A program made the position numbers and the translations under genes. From Pleurotus ostreatus/Saccharomyces cerevisiae fusant (taxonomy: Eukaryota > Opisthokonta): a stretch of DNA of 14,093 nt. The notes beneath the pieces were generated by a model. It was not told the origin of the DNA. It worked only from the letters and a program-made list of their open reading frames with translations, and searched no databases. Shown piece by piece: positions 1 through 8,929 of this stretch (its first letter is position 1; the number at the start of each line of letters is the position of its first letter). The stretch spans positions 1 through 14,093 of the forward strand of contig JAMQCK010000912.1 of the NCBI GenBank assembly GCA_024196135.1, given 5' to 3'.

Positions 1-278
1 GTTGCAACATGGTTCTGGGGATCGTTGCATTCTCGGTCTATCTGCACCATCTCATCGCGGATGGTCTGCACATTCTTCCGCGTATTCAACAGCTTGCGGA
101 GCCCTTCTCGCGTCGCGGTAAGCTGCTCCTTCACTCCTGTTCGTAGTCGTGCGTCTATGGAGGCCTTCTCCTTCTCGAGCTTCTTGCGATACGCGGAGAC
201 CTTTGCCAGATCGTCGGGAGACTGCAGGTACTCCCCGATCGCCTGCGCCGCGGAGGCTGGGCCAGCAGCTGCAGCCAT
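1..278 (-). CDS. SEC6: Exocyst complex subunit Sec6 (EXOC3), N-terminal part, cut by left edge
   Basis: Sec6 is a core subunit of the octameric exocyst, which tethers secretory vesicles to the plasma membrane at sites of polarised growth such as hyphal tips. Reading leftward from ATG at 278-276, about 92 codons run open to the window edge with no intron. The peptide is helical and charged. Its segments EYLQSPDDLAKVSAYRKK, KEKASIDARL and EQLTATREGLRKL match, in order and spacing, the start of animal EXOC3, which has LQRPDQLDKVEQYRRR, KKASVEARL and SQLDGVRTGLSQL as I remember it. The rest of the protein, normally about 750 residues in total, lies outside the window. The start is well placed: a short Ala-rich leader directly precedes the homologous region. 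The gene diverges from COQ6 with only 178 bp between start codons. Family assignment rests on recalled similarity; the frame itself is clear. Confidence 0.85.
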   Translation of the reverse strand, partial: MAAAAGPASAAQAIGEYLQSPDDLAKVSAYRKKLEKEKASIDARLRTGVKEQLTATREGLRKLLNTRKNVQTIRDEMVQIDRECNDPQNHVA

Positions 279-456
279 ATCGTGAAGAGTAGAAGACGGA
301 GTTCGTGTAGTGTATCAGAGGTTCATGCAAAGAGTTCGTGGGATGCGCTGGCGTAGTGGCGATGGACGTAAGAAACAAGATGAATGCAGGTAACAATTAC
401 CTCCATTTCGAGAGAACAATGGACGCGGCGTGATCCTGACCTTGTTCCGGGCATTC
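279..456. promoter_or_regulatory. Divergent intergenic region, SEC6/COQ6
   Basis: These 178 bp separate the start codons of two divergently transcribed genes, so both 5' UTRs and core promoters must lie here or overlap the neighbouring transcript. I see no clear TATA box. Several ATGs lie on the plus strand upstream of the COQ6 start, including one that opens a four-codon reading frame at 419-433. Assignment as a shared promoter is by position only. Confidence 0.5.
419..433 (+). other. Possible upstream ORF (4 codons) before COQ6
   Basis: ATG at 419-421 has a purine at -3 and G at +4, a good initiation context, and is followed by three codons and TGA (Met-Asp-Ala-Ala-stop). It ends 23 nt before the COQ6 start at 457. 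If the COQ6 transcript begins upstream of 419, this could lower or regulate translation. The transcription start is unknown, so this is only a candidate. Confidence 0.3.
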
Positions 457-2438
457 ATGTCGTTGACCCTCACGCGCCGCTGCGCGCGACTAACAACACG
501 GGCCGCAAGGCATAATCTCCTCTCGTTTAGATGCGCGTCGACCGCGGCGCCGGAACACTCTGATGTGGTCATTGTCGGAGGTGGACCCGCTGGTCTCGCG
601 CTGGCGAGCGCGTTAGGTGCGTCCATTGCAAGTGCATACTGAGTAATGCTGACCTTATTCTGACCTGTAGCATCCTCCAAGAATGTGCGAGAGAAGCTGC
701 GTATAACGCTCGTCGAGGCTGGGGACTTGTCCAAAGTCCGAGCCTGGACTCAGTCGGAGGGCTACTCCAACCGATGCGTCTCGTTGACGAACGACTCAAC
801 ACGTTTCCTTCGAGGTGCGTTGGCCAATAAGTCCATGGTCCAGCTTCTCTAACATCTACACATAGACATCGGCGCGTACTCGCATGTCGACGAGCAGCGT
901 ACATGCCCTGTCGAGGAACTCCAGGTTCGCACCTTGCATACACTGCACTTCGGTTCCCTTGAACCAACGTCGCGCAGGTTTGGGATGGCATCACGGATGC
1001 CAGGATTCAGTTCTCCGTGACCGACCTCTACAATGATGCTAGCGAGTGTGACTTGCAGGGCATGTCCCGCATCGTCGAGAACTTGAACCTGCAGCGCGGG
1101 CTCCTGCGCCACCTTGACACCTTCCCTGACATCCAGCTTTTGGATAAGACGAAGGTGCAAACTATCACACCGGATGAGGGCGCCACCGGCAGCTGGCCGG
1201 TACTCCACCTCGACAATGGACGTTCTATCCGCGCGAGGCTCTTGGTGTGTCCAGCCTTTCCCGTCTCCCTTGCCGAGACTTACGCGCTCGCAGATTGGCG
1301 CCGACGGCATGAACTCCCCTGTCCGTAACTTTGCCGGCATCGACACCTTTGGCTGGTCGTACGATACCCAAGCCATCGTTGCGACCCCATTCCACCCTCC
1401 GCGCGGCGCATACCAGCCTCCCAACACCACCGCATACCAGCGCTTCCTCCCCACTGGACCCATCGCCTTCCTCCCCCTCTCCCCCACCGCCTCTACTCTC
1501 GTCTGGTCTACTCGCCCGCACATCGCTAGCGCGCTCACGAAGGGCGACCCCCAAGTCCTCGGGCATATGATCAACGCGGCATTCCGCTTGCCTGCGCTCT
1601 CGATGGACTACCTCGCTACGCGCGTCGTGGAGGCGTTCAATGCCGGCACACCGCTTACTGTGAACCAGATCGCGGAGGAGATTGCGTGGCGTGAGAGGTC
1701 GCATGCAATTGACCAGCATTCGGCGTATTCGTCGGCGGTGGTGACGACCGAGGGGACTATGCCGCCTGCAGACGCCGAGATGGTTCCGCCGCCGGTGACG
1801 AGCATACAGCCTGGCACTGTCGCCTCGTTTCCCTTGATCTTCCGCCACGCACAAACCTACCTTGGGGAGGGTGCTGGAGCGCGCACCGTCTTGGTTGGTG
1901 ACGCCGCGCATCGCGTGCACCCGCTTGCTGGGCAGGGCTTGAACCTCGGGCTGGCGGATGTTGCGTGTCTTGCGCGTGTCATTGAACAGGCTGTTTCTGT
2001 TGGAGGTGATATTGGTGCGTTCATTTGTTGTGAAAAAATTGTAGGCGCTGACTAGGCATTGCAGGCTCCTACACCTCCCTCCTTCCTTACGCGCAAGAGC
2101 GCTACTTTGAGAACCACAAGCTCATGTCTGCCATGGACAAGCTGCATAAGATCTACACCACGGACCTCGCCCCGGTTGTTTGGGCGCGCTCGGTCGGTGT
2201 GGAGGTACTCAACGAGCTCGACACCATCAAGGCGGCGATGATGCTCTCAGCGGGTTCGTCACCAAAGCCCAGGCCGACAGAGGCGAATCCTGCTGCGACT
2301 GCGTGGGGTGTCGTGGCCTCAAGCTTGGAGAACTTGAGCACTGCTGTCGGGGTGGCACGTACATTGGGCGGTGGGATCCCGGGAGTTGTAGCCACAGGTC
2401 TGCAGGGGGTGCTGAAGGGCTTCGGGCAGAAGCAGTAG
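457..2438 (+). CDS. COQ6: Ubiquinone biosynthesis monooxygenase COQ6, mitochondrial
   Basis: COQ6 is a FAD-dependent, class A flavoprotein monooxygenase that hydroxylates the coenzyme Q ring at C5 on the matrix side of the inner mitochondrial membrane. Exons: 457-616, 671-814, 866-924, 978-1244, 1294-2014, 2065-2438. They give 574 residues, with introns of 49-54 bp. An Arg-rich, acid-free N-terminus (about residues 1-30) fits a mitochondrial presequence. VVIVGGGPAGLALASAL carries the dinucleotide-binding GxGxxG (41-46). IGADGMNSPVR (from residue 211) is the ADG motif. GDAAHRVHPLAGQG (412-425) is the second FAD motif. Conserved COQ6-type stretches such as VDEQRTCPVEELQVWDGI and YFENHKLMSAMDKLHKIY bridge exon joins and confirm the splicing. 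A start at 430 would need GTG, so ATG 457 is chosen. The protein is longer than the roughly 470-residue animal enzyme, partly through a Gly/Ala-rich C-terminal tail of about 55 residues. Confidence 0.93.
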
Positions 2439-2692
2439 TCACACTGAATCTGATACACCTCATCTCCTGACGATTGCCATCCTCTGAGGTCTTTTGTGGC
2501 ACCCACCTCGCAGTACAATGCCTTCCTTTTGTAGACACATAAAGGCAGGCACAAATCCGGTGATTCGGATCTGATGCCGGTCGTCGTTGACGGTGGCGCT
2601 GCGGCCTCGGGCTCGTTCCCTCCACCGCCGACTCCTGTGCAGCCCTCTACGTGTCCATCGTCGCTGTCGCCGACGAGGTCCCTCCCCCTACT
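2439..2692. other. Intergenic region, COQ6 to the tubby/LOR-like gene
   Basis: This stretch holds the 3' end of COQ6 and the upstream region of the next gene, which lies in the same direction. An ATG at 2574 opens a 41-codon frame with a Pro/Ser-rich peptide that stops in the codon overlapping the next gene's ATG. It could be an upstream ORF or, with a poor splice site, an alternative first exon. No repeat or RNA gene was seen. Confidence 0.4.
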
Positions 2693-4456
2693 ATGAGCTT
2701 GGACAAGAACCTCTTCACACTACTCTTCACACCGAACAAGGATGCGCCCAATGTGACCGATCTCGTAGACCCCGCGGGGACGATCCACTATCGCAAGCAG
2801 CGCATCCCGGGGTCGACATATGCAGTCGAGGTGTACGGTTCGTCTGCATGCTCTCCAGTGCTGGTCAGTGTGAGCTACAGCTGCGTCAGATCCCATGTCC
2901 GAATCATTGCTGGTCAAGGTCAGCGCGCCGGCTACTACGAGCAAGACGAAGGTCCTTGAGCTCTGCAACCCAACGAGCGTCGTAGAGCTCAAGTACACGG
3001 GTACCCTGAGCTTCCGATGGTCATTTAAGTGGGAAGAGTGAGTGCGTCGTGCCTTCAGCAAAGTGCAGAGCGCCTAGGCTAACGACGGTGGCGCACGCCA
3101 GCCATGAATTCGAATGGAAGCGCGAGGAGTGCTATATGCTGAGGAAACCGGATCCGCCAGTACTGGTCGCGATCACGAAGGAGCCCGCCGGCAGGATCAA
3201 GACGAAGACGGTGCAGATCTTGGACTACAATCTCAACAGGTGCGTTCCCCTGGAGAGGAAGCACGGACTTTGAGCGTTGAACGCGACGATCCTGCGCAGA
3301 TTCGACATTGAAGACAGGAAGGGGCTGGAAATAGTCATCCTCACCGCCCTCTTCACCTTCCAAGACGCCAACGACGCATACCATGCGGCGCCTCCAACAC
3401 CGTCCCGCCAGTCCTCCGGCCCCATCCCCAGCGAGACCCCCGCATCACCTCCGCCGCCTCCTCCACGACCTGAACCCAAGAGTGGCGTCGATCGGATTGC
3501 GGAGCTGCAGGCTATACGTGGGGAGCTGAACGAAGTGACCGTGGAGGATGAGGGCAGCTTCGAAGACTACGCGCGATATTCCGCTAACTTACTGGCGGTC
3601 GGTGCTCGCTCGGACTGCCCTATGATATTGTATGCTTATTGGGATCCCAGGACGAAGCCATGCTCTTCATCACCATCCGCTCATCAGAGGCGAGTCAAGT
3701 GCCTAAGGTGCTGCAGGTCGTCGAGGAGACCAAGCGCATACGACATAAAGCCGGTGAAGTCCATCGATTCCTCTCCTACCCATCCTGTGCTAATGCCCTG
3801 CAGGCATCTACGACGAGGATGAGCTACACCAATACGTCGTATACGACACCGTCAAGGCCAAAGGACCTCGTAGAATCAATCTCGACGACGAAGATCCTGC
3901 CAAGGCGAAGTATACACCGCCGAACAGCCTCAGCGTCCACCTGAGCAAGATACCCATGCCGGAGCTGCAGCCAAAGGCCTCAGTGAAGGACAAGGATGAC
4001 AGCAAACGACGCTCGGCACCCCCGCCTGTTCCATCCTCGTCGAGTACTGAGGCGAAAAGCAAGGACTCGGGTTTGTGGTCCCAAACAAACATTTGTAGAT
4101 ATCTGTACTGACACCTCAATCATACAGCCAAAATCCGACGCCCACGCTCCAAATCGCCTGCGCGGCAATCCAAACCAGCGCAATCGCCGCCCAAGCAATT
4201 GCCACCGAAGCACTCTCCTCGCGTTCACTCCTACCAAGTACATCCTAATCAGCCGTCACCCTCGCCATCCCAACTAAACAACCCATACCTCTACACGGCA
4301 CCTCCGCCACCACCGCCTCAGAGGAGCAGCTTCTACGGCTCGTTCATGTCCAGACCGCCACCACCGCCGCCTCCTCCGGGCGAGCAGCAACAGCATCAAT
4401 CACAACATAGTCTATCGGGGGTCGTATCGGGTTTCCTTGGATCGATGAGGAGGTAG
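2693..4456 (+). CDS. Uncharacterised protein with tubby-C/LURP-one-like N-terminal domain and Pro-rich tail
   Basis: Exons: 2693-2837, 2890-3037, 3102-3239, 3300-3597, 3651-3753, 3804-4070, 4128-4456. They give 475 residues. Every join keeps frame. The donor at 3598 (GTCGGT) is weak, but the phase-0 join to DEAMLFITI is needed to stay in frame. Residues 1 to about 165 form a compact beta-rich domain: alternating hydrophobic strands, GTLSFRWSFKWEDHEFEWK, CYMLRKPDPPVLVAI, and a closing hydrophobic helix DRKGLEIVILTALFTFQ. This order resembles the tubby C-terminal-like/LURP-one-related fold, seen in membrane-lipid-associated proteins and phospholipid scramblases. That is inference from pattern, not a recognised signature. 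The rest is low complexity: PPPPPP runs, a middle helical part (DEAMLFITIRSSEASQVPKV), KR/SP-rich stretches, and further Pro runs near the C-terminus. No signal peptide or transmembrane segment is visible. I do not recognise a named homologue. Confidence 0.8.
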
Positions 4457-4676
4457 CGGTTTTCAGGGAGGGATCTACTGTTGGATGGAGGGTCGCGGAA
4501 TTCTTGAATAATGTATCACATCTGTACTGACCGTTGACATGCCTGCATAGATATTTCTGACCTATCGTCGACTGTCGTAAGTCGATCCGTGACAGACGAA
4601 ACCTTCCCCAAACAACTTGGCCATTGCCTGTTCGTCTTGCATAAGTATCAAAGCAATATAGTATGCGTCGCACAAC
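4457..4676. other. Convergent intergenic region
   Basis: This region lies between the stop of the tubby/LOR-like gene (plus strand) and the nearest stop of the F-box gene (minus strand). It should hold both 3' UTRs. Part of it (4562-4627) could be a last coding exon of the F-box gene if the GTACGT donor at 4688 is used. Confidence 0.4.
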
Positions 4677-6305
4677 TCAGATACGTACCGCGAATATTGC
4701 CGCAGGCATACCATCAGGGCGCTCCGAGAGGAAGACCTGCCGGATGGGCCTGCCCACGCTCTTGTACGCCTGAAGGAGCTTCCGAATTGCGCATACCGTC
4801 TCTCTCACGACCGGCCTTTCTGCGCCGGCCGTAGTGCGCGTATCCCAGAAGACCTGCTCCAGCGCAGGCGGCTTCAGCGGCTTTTTGTATGGCGCGTGCG
4901 TCGGCCCCTGCAGGTTTCCAGCCTCAATGAGGTGCAGGATAGATTCCAGGACGGAGACGTTAACCGCACGCGAGGCGAGGTAGATGGACCGGACGGCAGG
5001 CAACCCGCGCAGGAGCGCACGCAGCGTCCTCGTCGGCGTGTAGGCGGAGGAGCGCATATCGAGGACCTCGACTGCGTGCGTAGGTACAATGTTCAGAACC
5101 TTCGTTACTATGCGGTGCAGCTCCCGCGCGCTGAGGGGAACTACGCGCAACTCCAGTTGAGTTGTGTAGGGGATGCCTTCAGCGCCCAGCGATCTGTAGG
5201 CGAATGGCAGGCAATCATCCCATAGGAAGCGCATCCAGCAGTTGGTTTTATGGCCTTTTTCCGGGCGGGAGGAGATGAATTGCAGCGAGCGCAGACGCGG
5301 CGGGCGACCTCGGGCGAGCAAGTGTTTGCATAGATGTATCAAGAGCGGCCGTATGCTCTTGGCATCGACCATGTTGTCCACGTCAAACAGGATAGCAGTA
5401 GACGGATGCAGGCTCATGAGGCCTAGCACAGACGAGCAGACGCTGCTAGAGGCACGTATTTCGATTCGTCGCAAATGAGAGAGCTCGATGGGCTCGCGTA
5501 TCTTGTCCGATTCATGGTGACCCCTGTATACGCAATCGAATAACTCCAAGGTCTGTAGAGTTGGGCAAGATCGTAGGACGTTGGATAGAGCGTTGATCGT
5601 GATGGAACCCAATTGAGGTTTCCCCGCCATTCTCAAGTGCCGGACATTACGAACGATTGTCCAATCCAGCCGCACATTGACAAGCCTCAGAGTGCACAGG
5701 CCGAGAATGAGGTCCTGCGCAACGTGGGAAGGCAGATCGTACTGAAAGTTCACCGACCAGAGGGAAAGGTGGCGCAAGCTCTTCCAGTTACTACGCAGGC
5801 GTGACGATATGTGTTCTATCATCTGCGCTTGTGCGTAAACTTCGACGTCCTGCACGCGATCCTTGTGAGCTTCCATGAGCGCGAACGTCCAGTTGACTTG
5901 CGAAGCAATCACTGGAGAGAGCTTAAGTGACAAAGGGTGCGCATAGGATGATTGTAGGAGCTTGTCTTGGGGTCTTGCGTCGGGCAGGGTCCAAGAAGAG
6001 AAGAAGCTCCATAAGATGGGTGTGTGAAGCGCGAGTTCCCTCCAGTGTCGATTGATGCGAAGGATTGTGTGTGTCCATTTGCGTGTGTACAAGGACTCGT
6101 GAAGGCAGACAGCATAGTAGAAGAAGACGATGGAAAGGACTTCGTCAGGGAGGCGAGTTATTGGGCCAGATTCTGCGGCCCTAGATGGCATCGATGTCAG
6201 CGAAGTTGGATGTTTGCAGCCTACTCACGTGTTTTGGGCAACAGTATCGATGACGCTGATAGTCGTGTCTCTGCCTCCGGCACCGTATACTCCAGAAAGC
6301 GCCAT
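4677..6305 (-). CDS. F-box protein with leucine-rich C-terminal region
   Basis: F-box proteins are substrate receptors of SCF ubiquitin ligases and bind Skp1 through the F-box. Exon 1 is 6305-6229 and exon 2 is 6180-4677, joined across a 48-bp intron (6228-6181) with GTGAGT donor, CTGAC branch site and TAG acceptor. The product is 526 residues. The F-box-like motif TRLPDEVLSIVFFYYA lies at about residues 34-49, followed by a Trp-containing helix region (INRHWRELALHTPILWSFF). The rest has irregular leucine-rich repeats, for example LRHLSLWSVNF, LRLVNVRLDW and CPTLQTLELFDCV. An internal ATG at 6191 could start a 504-residue form, but the upstream exon joins in frame and ends at a good donor, so I prefer 6305. 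At the 3' end, GTACGT at 4688 may be a real donor; splicing to 4627 would replace the last three residues with 22 codons ending at 4562. Agaricomycetes carry many such F-box genes; the substrate is unknown. Confidence 0.85.
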
Positions 6306-6473
6306 CTCGAGGTTTGCAGACGATGGTCGTAACCGGACAAGAACCTCCAAGTTCGCCGCTCTGAATAAGTAACCCGGCCCGGATATCCGGCTGTGATTAG
6401 CGCGCCTCCGACTGGAACACATCACGAAACCGCCTCTTTACACCTCCCCCCATCTACCCTGTCTCCGTCCCGC
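6306..6473. promoter_or_regulatory. Divergent intergenic region, F-box gene/Bud6-N gene
   Basis: These 168 bp lie between divergent start codons and must contain the 5' ends of both genes. A C-rich pyrimidine stretch precedes the plus-strand ATG at 6474, as is common near transcription starts in basidiomycetes. No TATA box is evident. Confidence 0.45.
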
Positions 6474-6997
6474 ATGGCGCAGACGGCGGCAGGACATGCC
6501 GTGCACCAGCTGCTGCTCTCCGTCCGTGCGTTGCTTGATGCACTCCGCCAATGGAGCGAGCAGCGCATGGACGAGACGCAGGTGAGCGACGCCTACGTGA
6601 ACTTTGGCAACAACTTCAATACGACGATTACCGAGTTTCGGGCGCTGCGGATCGATATGGAGTGCGTGTTGCTGCTTAATCTCCAGTTCTTGACTGCCTA
6701 TGTCAAGGAACATTTACCCTCGCATGCCACACGCATTCCCCGTTACCACCATCTGCCAACCTCATGCACTGATCCCCCGTCTATACTCGAAGCTGATCAG
6801 CCTCTAGTGACCTGCTCAAAATACCCGATGAGCTGCGTTCCTCCCTCGAGAATTGTCTGGCTGAGGATCAGACACCGCGCACGCTGGACGTCTACCTCCC
6901 GCCTGTGAACAAGACGATGAAGAAGCTCCTACAAGGGCTCGCAGATCGCCAGCATATGTACCGACAGGTCATGCCGCAGGCGCGTCGATGGTCCTGA
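6474..6997 (+). CDS. Small protein consisting of a Bud6/Aip3 N-terminal-type domain
   Basis: Exons 6474-6661 and 6808-6997 give 125 residues. The 146-bp intron is much longer than the other introns here. The join GA|T restores an Asp codon and continues into DLLKIPDELRSSLENCLAED. Helical segments HQLLLSVRALLDALRQWSEQ, DAYVNFGNNFNTTITEFRAL, the PDELRSSLE block, LDVYLPPV and KKLLQGLADRQHMYRQ match, as I recall it, the N-terminal domain of fungal Bud6/Aip3. Bud6 is an actin- and formin-binding polarisome factor. Bud6 itself is usually 800 or more residues with a C-terminal actin/formin-binding core. Here the frame stops directly after the domain, and I see no continuation in the next 298 bp. Either this is a separate small protein sharing the domain, or a truncated relative. 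The core of the domain looks intact. Start ATG 6474 is the first that opens the homologous region. Confidence 0.7.
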
Positions 6998-7295
6998 GGA
7001 CACAGATACATCCATTCATGCACCACCATGGCCTCTGCAGCGGTGTCTTACGCATAATACCCGGGCCTGACGCGCACACTCTTCCCCACATACGAACACG
7101 CCCTCATACAAGTTCTCGGATGGGATGGATCCTTCATACCTACTCACACGTCTCGCTCTCATGTTGTTTGTATATTTGCATGCCCTTCACGACACGTTTG
7201 CTTTTCTCCTCTCGACGAGCGCGGATGACTCCCAGATCTGTCAAAGGAAAGTGCATCTAACACGAAGGTTGATTGACTGCTACATACATAGCCTC
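6998..7295. other. Convergent intergenic region
   Basis: This stretch lies between the ends of the Bud6-N gene (plus) and the DHODH gene (minus) and should contain both 3' UTRs. Reading frames here are short and without recognisable content. I see no repeat, RNA gene or remnant of a Bud6 C-terminal region. Confidence 0.4.
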
Positions 7296-8929
7296 CTACC
7301 CCAACCTCGCCTCCAACTCCTCCAGCATCCTCTTCAACTCCTCCGCCTCCTCAATTAGCATCCCCGCCTCTGTGTCCGCATGCTTCGCCCGCGGCTTCGG
7401 CGCCGGCGGCACCCAGCTCTTCTCCGCCACCGCCTCCCTCACCACGCTCATCCACGTCCGCCCCTCCTTCGCTAGGAGGTCGGTAATCTCGTCCTTGATC
7501 CTGCGCACCGTGCCCACGCCGTCGTACCCGAACGCGGTGTAGAGCTGGACCATCGCCGCGCCCTCTCGCGCGTATTCGAGCGCGTCGGCGCCAGACGCGA
7601 TGCCGCCGCAGCCGATTATGGGGATTTCGGCGGGCAACTGGGCACGCAGGGTACGGAGTGCGGCTAGCGCGATGGGCTTGAGTGGGGGGCCGGAGAGGCC
7701 ACCGGCTTCGTCACGTTTGGCTGCGGAGAGTGAGGTTAGACAAGCAAGTATGAGGGAGCGTGAACGCACGATCGCGCAAGCTCTTGGGTCGCTGGATGGT
7801 AGTGTTGCTGACGATGACACCGTCGACGTGGCTCGAGCGCACGACTTGGGCGACGTCCTTTATTTGCTCCGAGGTCAGGTCGGGCGAGATCTTGAGCAGC
7901 AGCTTCGGCCCCTTGGGCACGAGGTCCGACGCGGGAAGCTTCTTGCGCGCCACAGACACATCCGACAACAGCTTCTCCAGCAAGTCGCGCTCCTGCAAGC
8001 CCCTCAACCCTGGCGTATTCGGGCTCGACACATTGACCACCAGCACGTCCGCCGACGTGCCGAACGCGCGCACGCCCGCGACAAAGTCGTCCACGGCCTC
8101 CTGCGGCGAATCCTTGTTCTTGCCGAGGTTGACTGCGAGGAGCGTGCCTGAGCGGAAGGCGGCCGAGTCCTGCTGCTCGGGAAGGAGGAAGGTCGGGATG
8201 CGCGCGCGGAGGCGGGCGAGGACGGAGGCGTGGCCTTGCGAGGGGAAGCCGTAGCGGTTGATGACGGCAGAGTCTTCGGGGAGGTGGAAGAAGCGCGGGC
8301 GGGGGTTGCCTGGCTGGGGGGTGGTGAGGTTAGCTGAGGAGGAGAGTGATGGGAGGTAGGCGCGCACCTGTGGTCTTGGGGTCACGCTCCCAATCTCTAC
8401 CCAGCAGAAGCCAAGGTCGAGGAGGCCTGTAGACGAGTTCAGTATGAGTATGCACCACACTGACTCACCCACGCACCGTCGATCGCCTCCCCGTCCTTGT
8501 CAAACCCAGCCGCAAGTCCTACCGGATTCTTGAACACCTGGCCCCAGAGCTGTCTATCCAATTCAGCTCGCATCCCCTCACGCGCACCCACTACACACTC
8601 GCCTCCACTGCCAGTCGCTCGTCGTCCGGTTCGCGATCCTTCGGGCCCAATCCCAGGCGCAAGCCCTGCACTGCGAGCTTGTGCCCGGTCTCCGGGTCGA
8701 AGAGCGTGCGCACGAGTGGGGGGATCACGTATTGGTGGATCGAGGAGCGCGCATCGAAGTAGTACACGCCGAAGAGTCCCGCGCCGAGCGCGATAGCAGT
8801 CGCATAGGCGCCCGTGCGGAGGGCGTTGGATGCGGGGGCGGCCTGCGTCGAAGCATGCCGCGCGAACGCGTATTGTCTGGCGCCGCTACCTGCGAGCCGC
8901 AGGGGGCGCGCGAGGCGGGGGACGGCCAT
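7296..8929 (-). CDS. DHODH: Dihydroorotate dehydrogenase (quinone), class 2, mitochondrial
   Basis: The enzyme oxidises dihydroorotate to orotate in pyrimidine synthesis and passes electrons via FMN to ubiquinone at the inner mitochondrial membrane. Exons: 8929-8603 (or -8597), 8549-8477, 8426-8368, 8313-7770, 7720-7296. They give about 475 residues. An Arg/Ala-rich presequence (1 to about 35) is followed by one transmembrane helix (GAYATAIALGAGLFGVYYF, about 40-58) and the quinone-tunnel helices, a class 2 hallmark. Core motifs: NPVGLAAGFDKDGEA (117-131), EIGSVTPRPQPGNPRPR, VINRYGFPSQG, VNLGKNK, NVSSPNTPGLR (247-257, with the catalytic Ser), LLLKISPDL, VSNTT, GGLSGPPL, and IIGCGGIASGADALE with VQLYTAFGYDG for phosphate/FMN binding. 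About 38 extra residues follow the usual end, finishing in a predicted coiled coil (EEAEELKRMLEELEARLG). The start at 8929 gives the best presequence, although the frame is open further upstream. Intron 1 is probably GC-AG. Confidence 0.94.
8550..8602 (-). other. Candidate GC-AG intron in DHODH
   Basis: Exon 1 ends in the codons for LAVE. The next bases are GCGAGT, which fits the extended AG|GCRAGT donor. Removing 8602-8550 joins LAVE to LWGQVFKNPVGL, which has the length of the equivalent stretch in animal DHODH as I remember it. A GT donor six bases further in (8596) also keeps frame but adds Ala-Ser. Confidence 0.55.

Noticed and set aside
849..1574. 241-codon open frame on the minus strand over COQ6
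   Set aside because: It runs antisense to COQ6 exons and introns whose protein has clear FAD motifs. The antisense peptide has no recognisable content and comes from GC-rich codon bias.
2574..2699. ATG at 2574 as the start of the tubby/LOR-like gene
   Set aside because: Its frame stops at the codon overlapping the ATG at 2693. Joining it would need an intron with a poor ATGAG acceptor. I kept 2693 and note the alternative.
4344..4673. 109-codon minus-strand frame as a last exon of the F-box gene
   Set aside because: It would need a 117-bp intron and would overlap the coding end of the convergent gene. The shorter alternative exon ending at 4562 is simpler.
7600..8254. Plus-strand frames of 183 and 164 codons over DHODH
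   Set aside because: They are antisense to exon 4 of DHODH, which carries unambiguous catalytic motifs.
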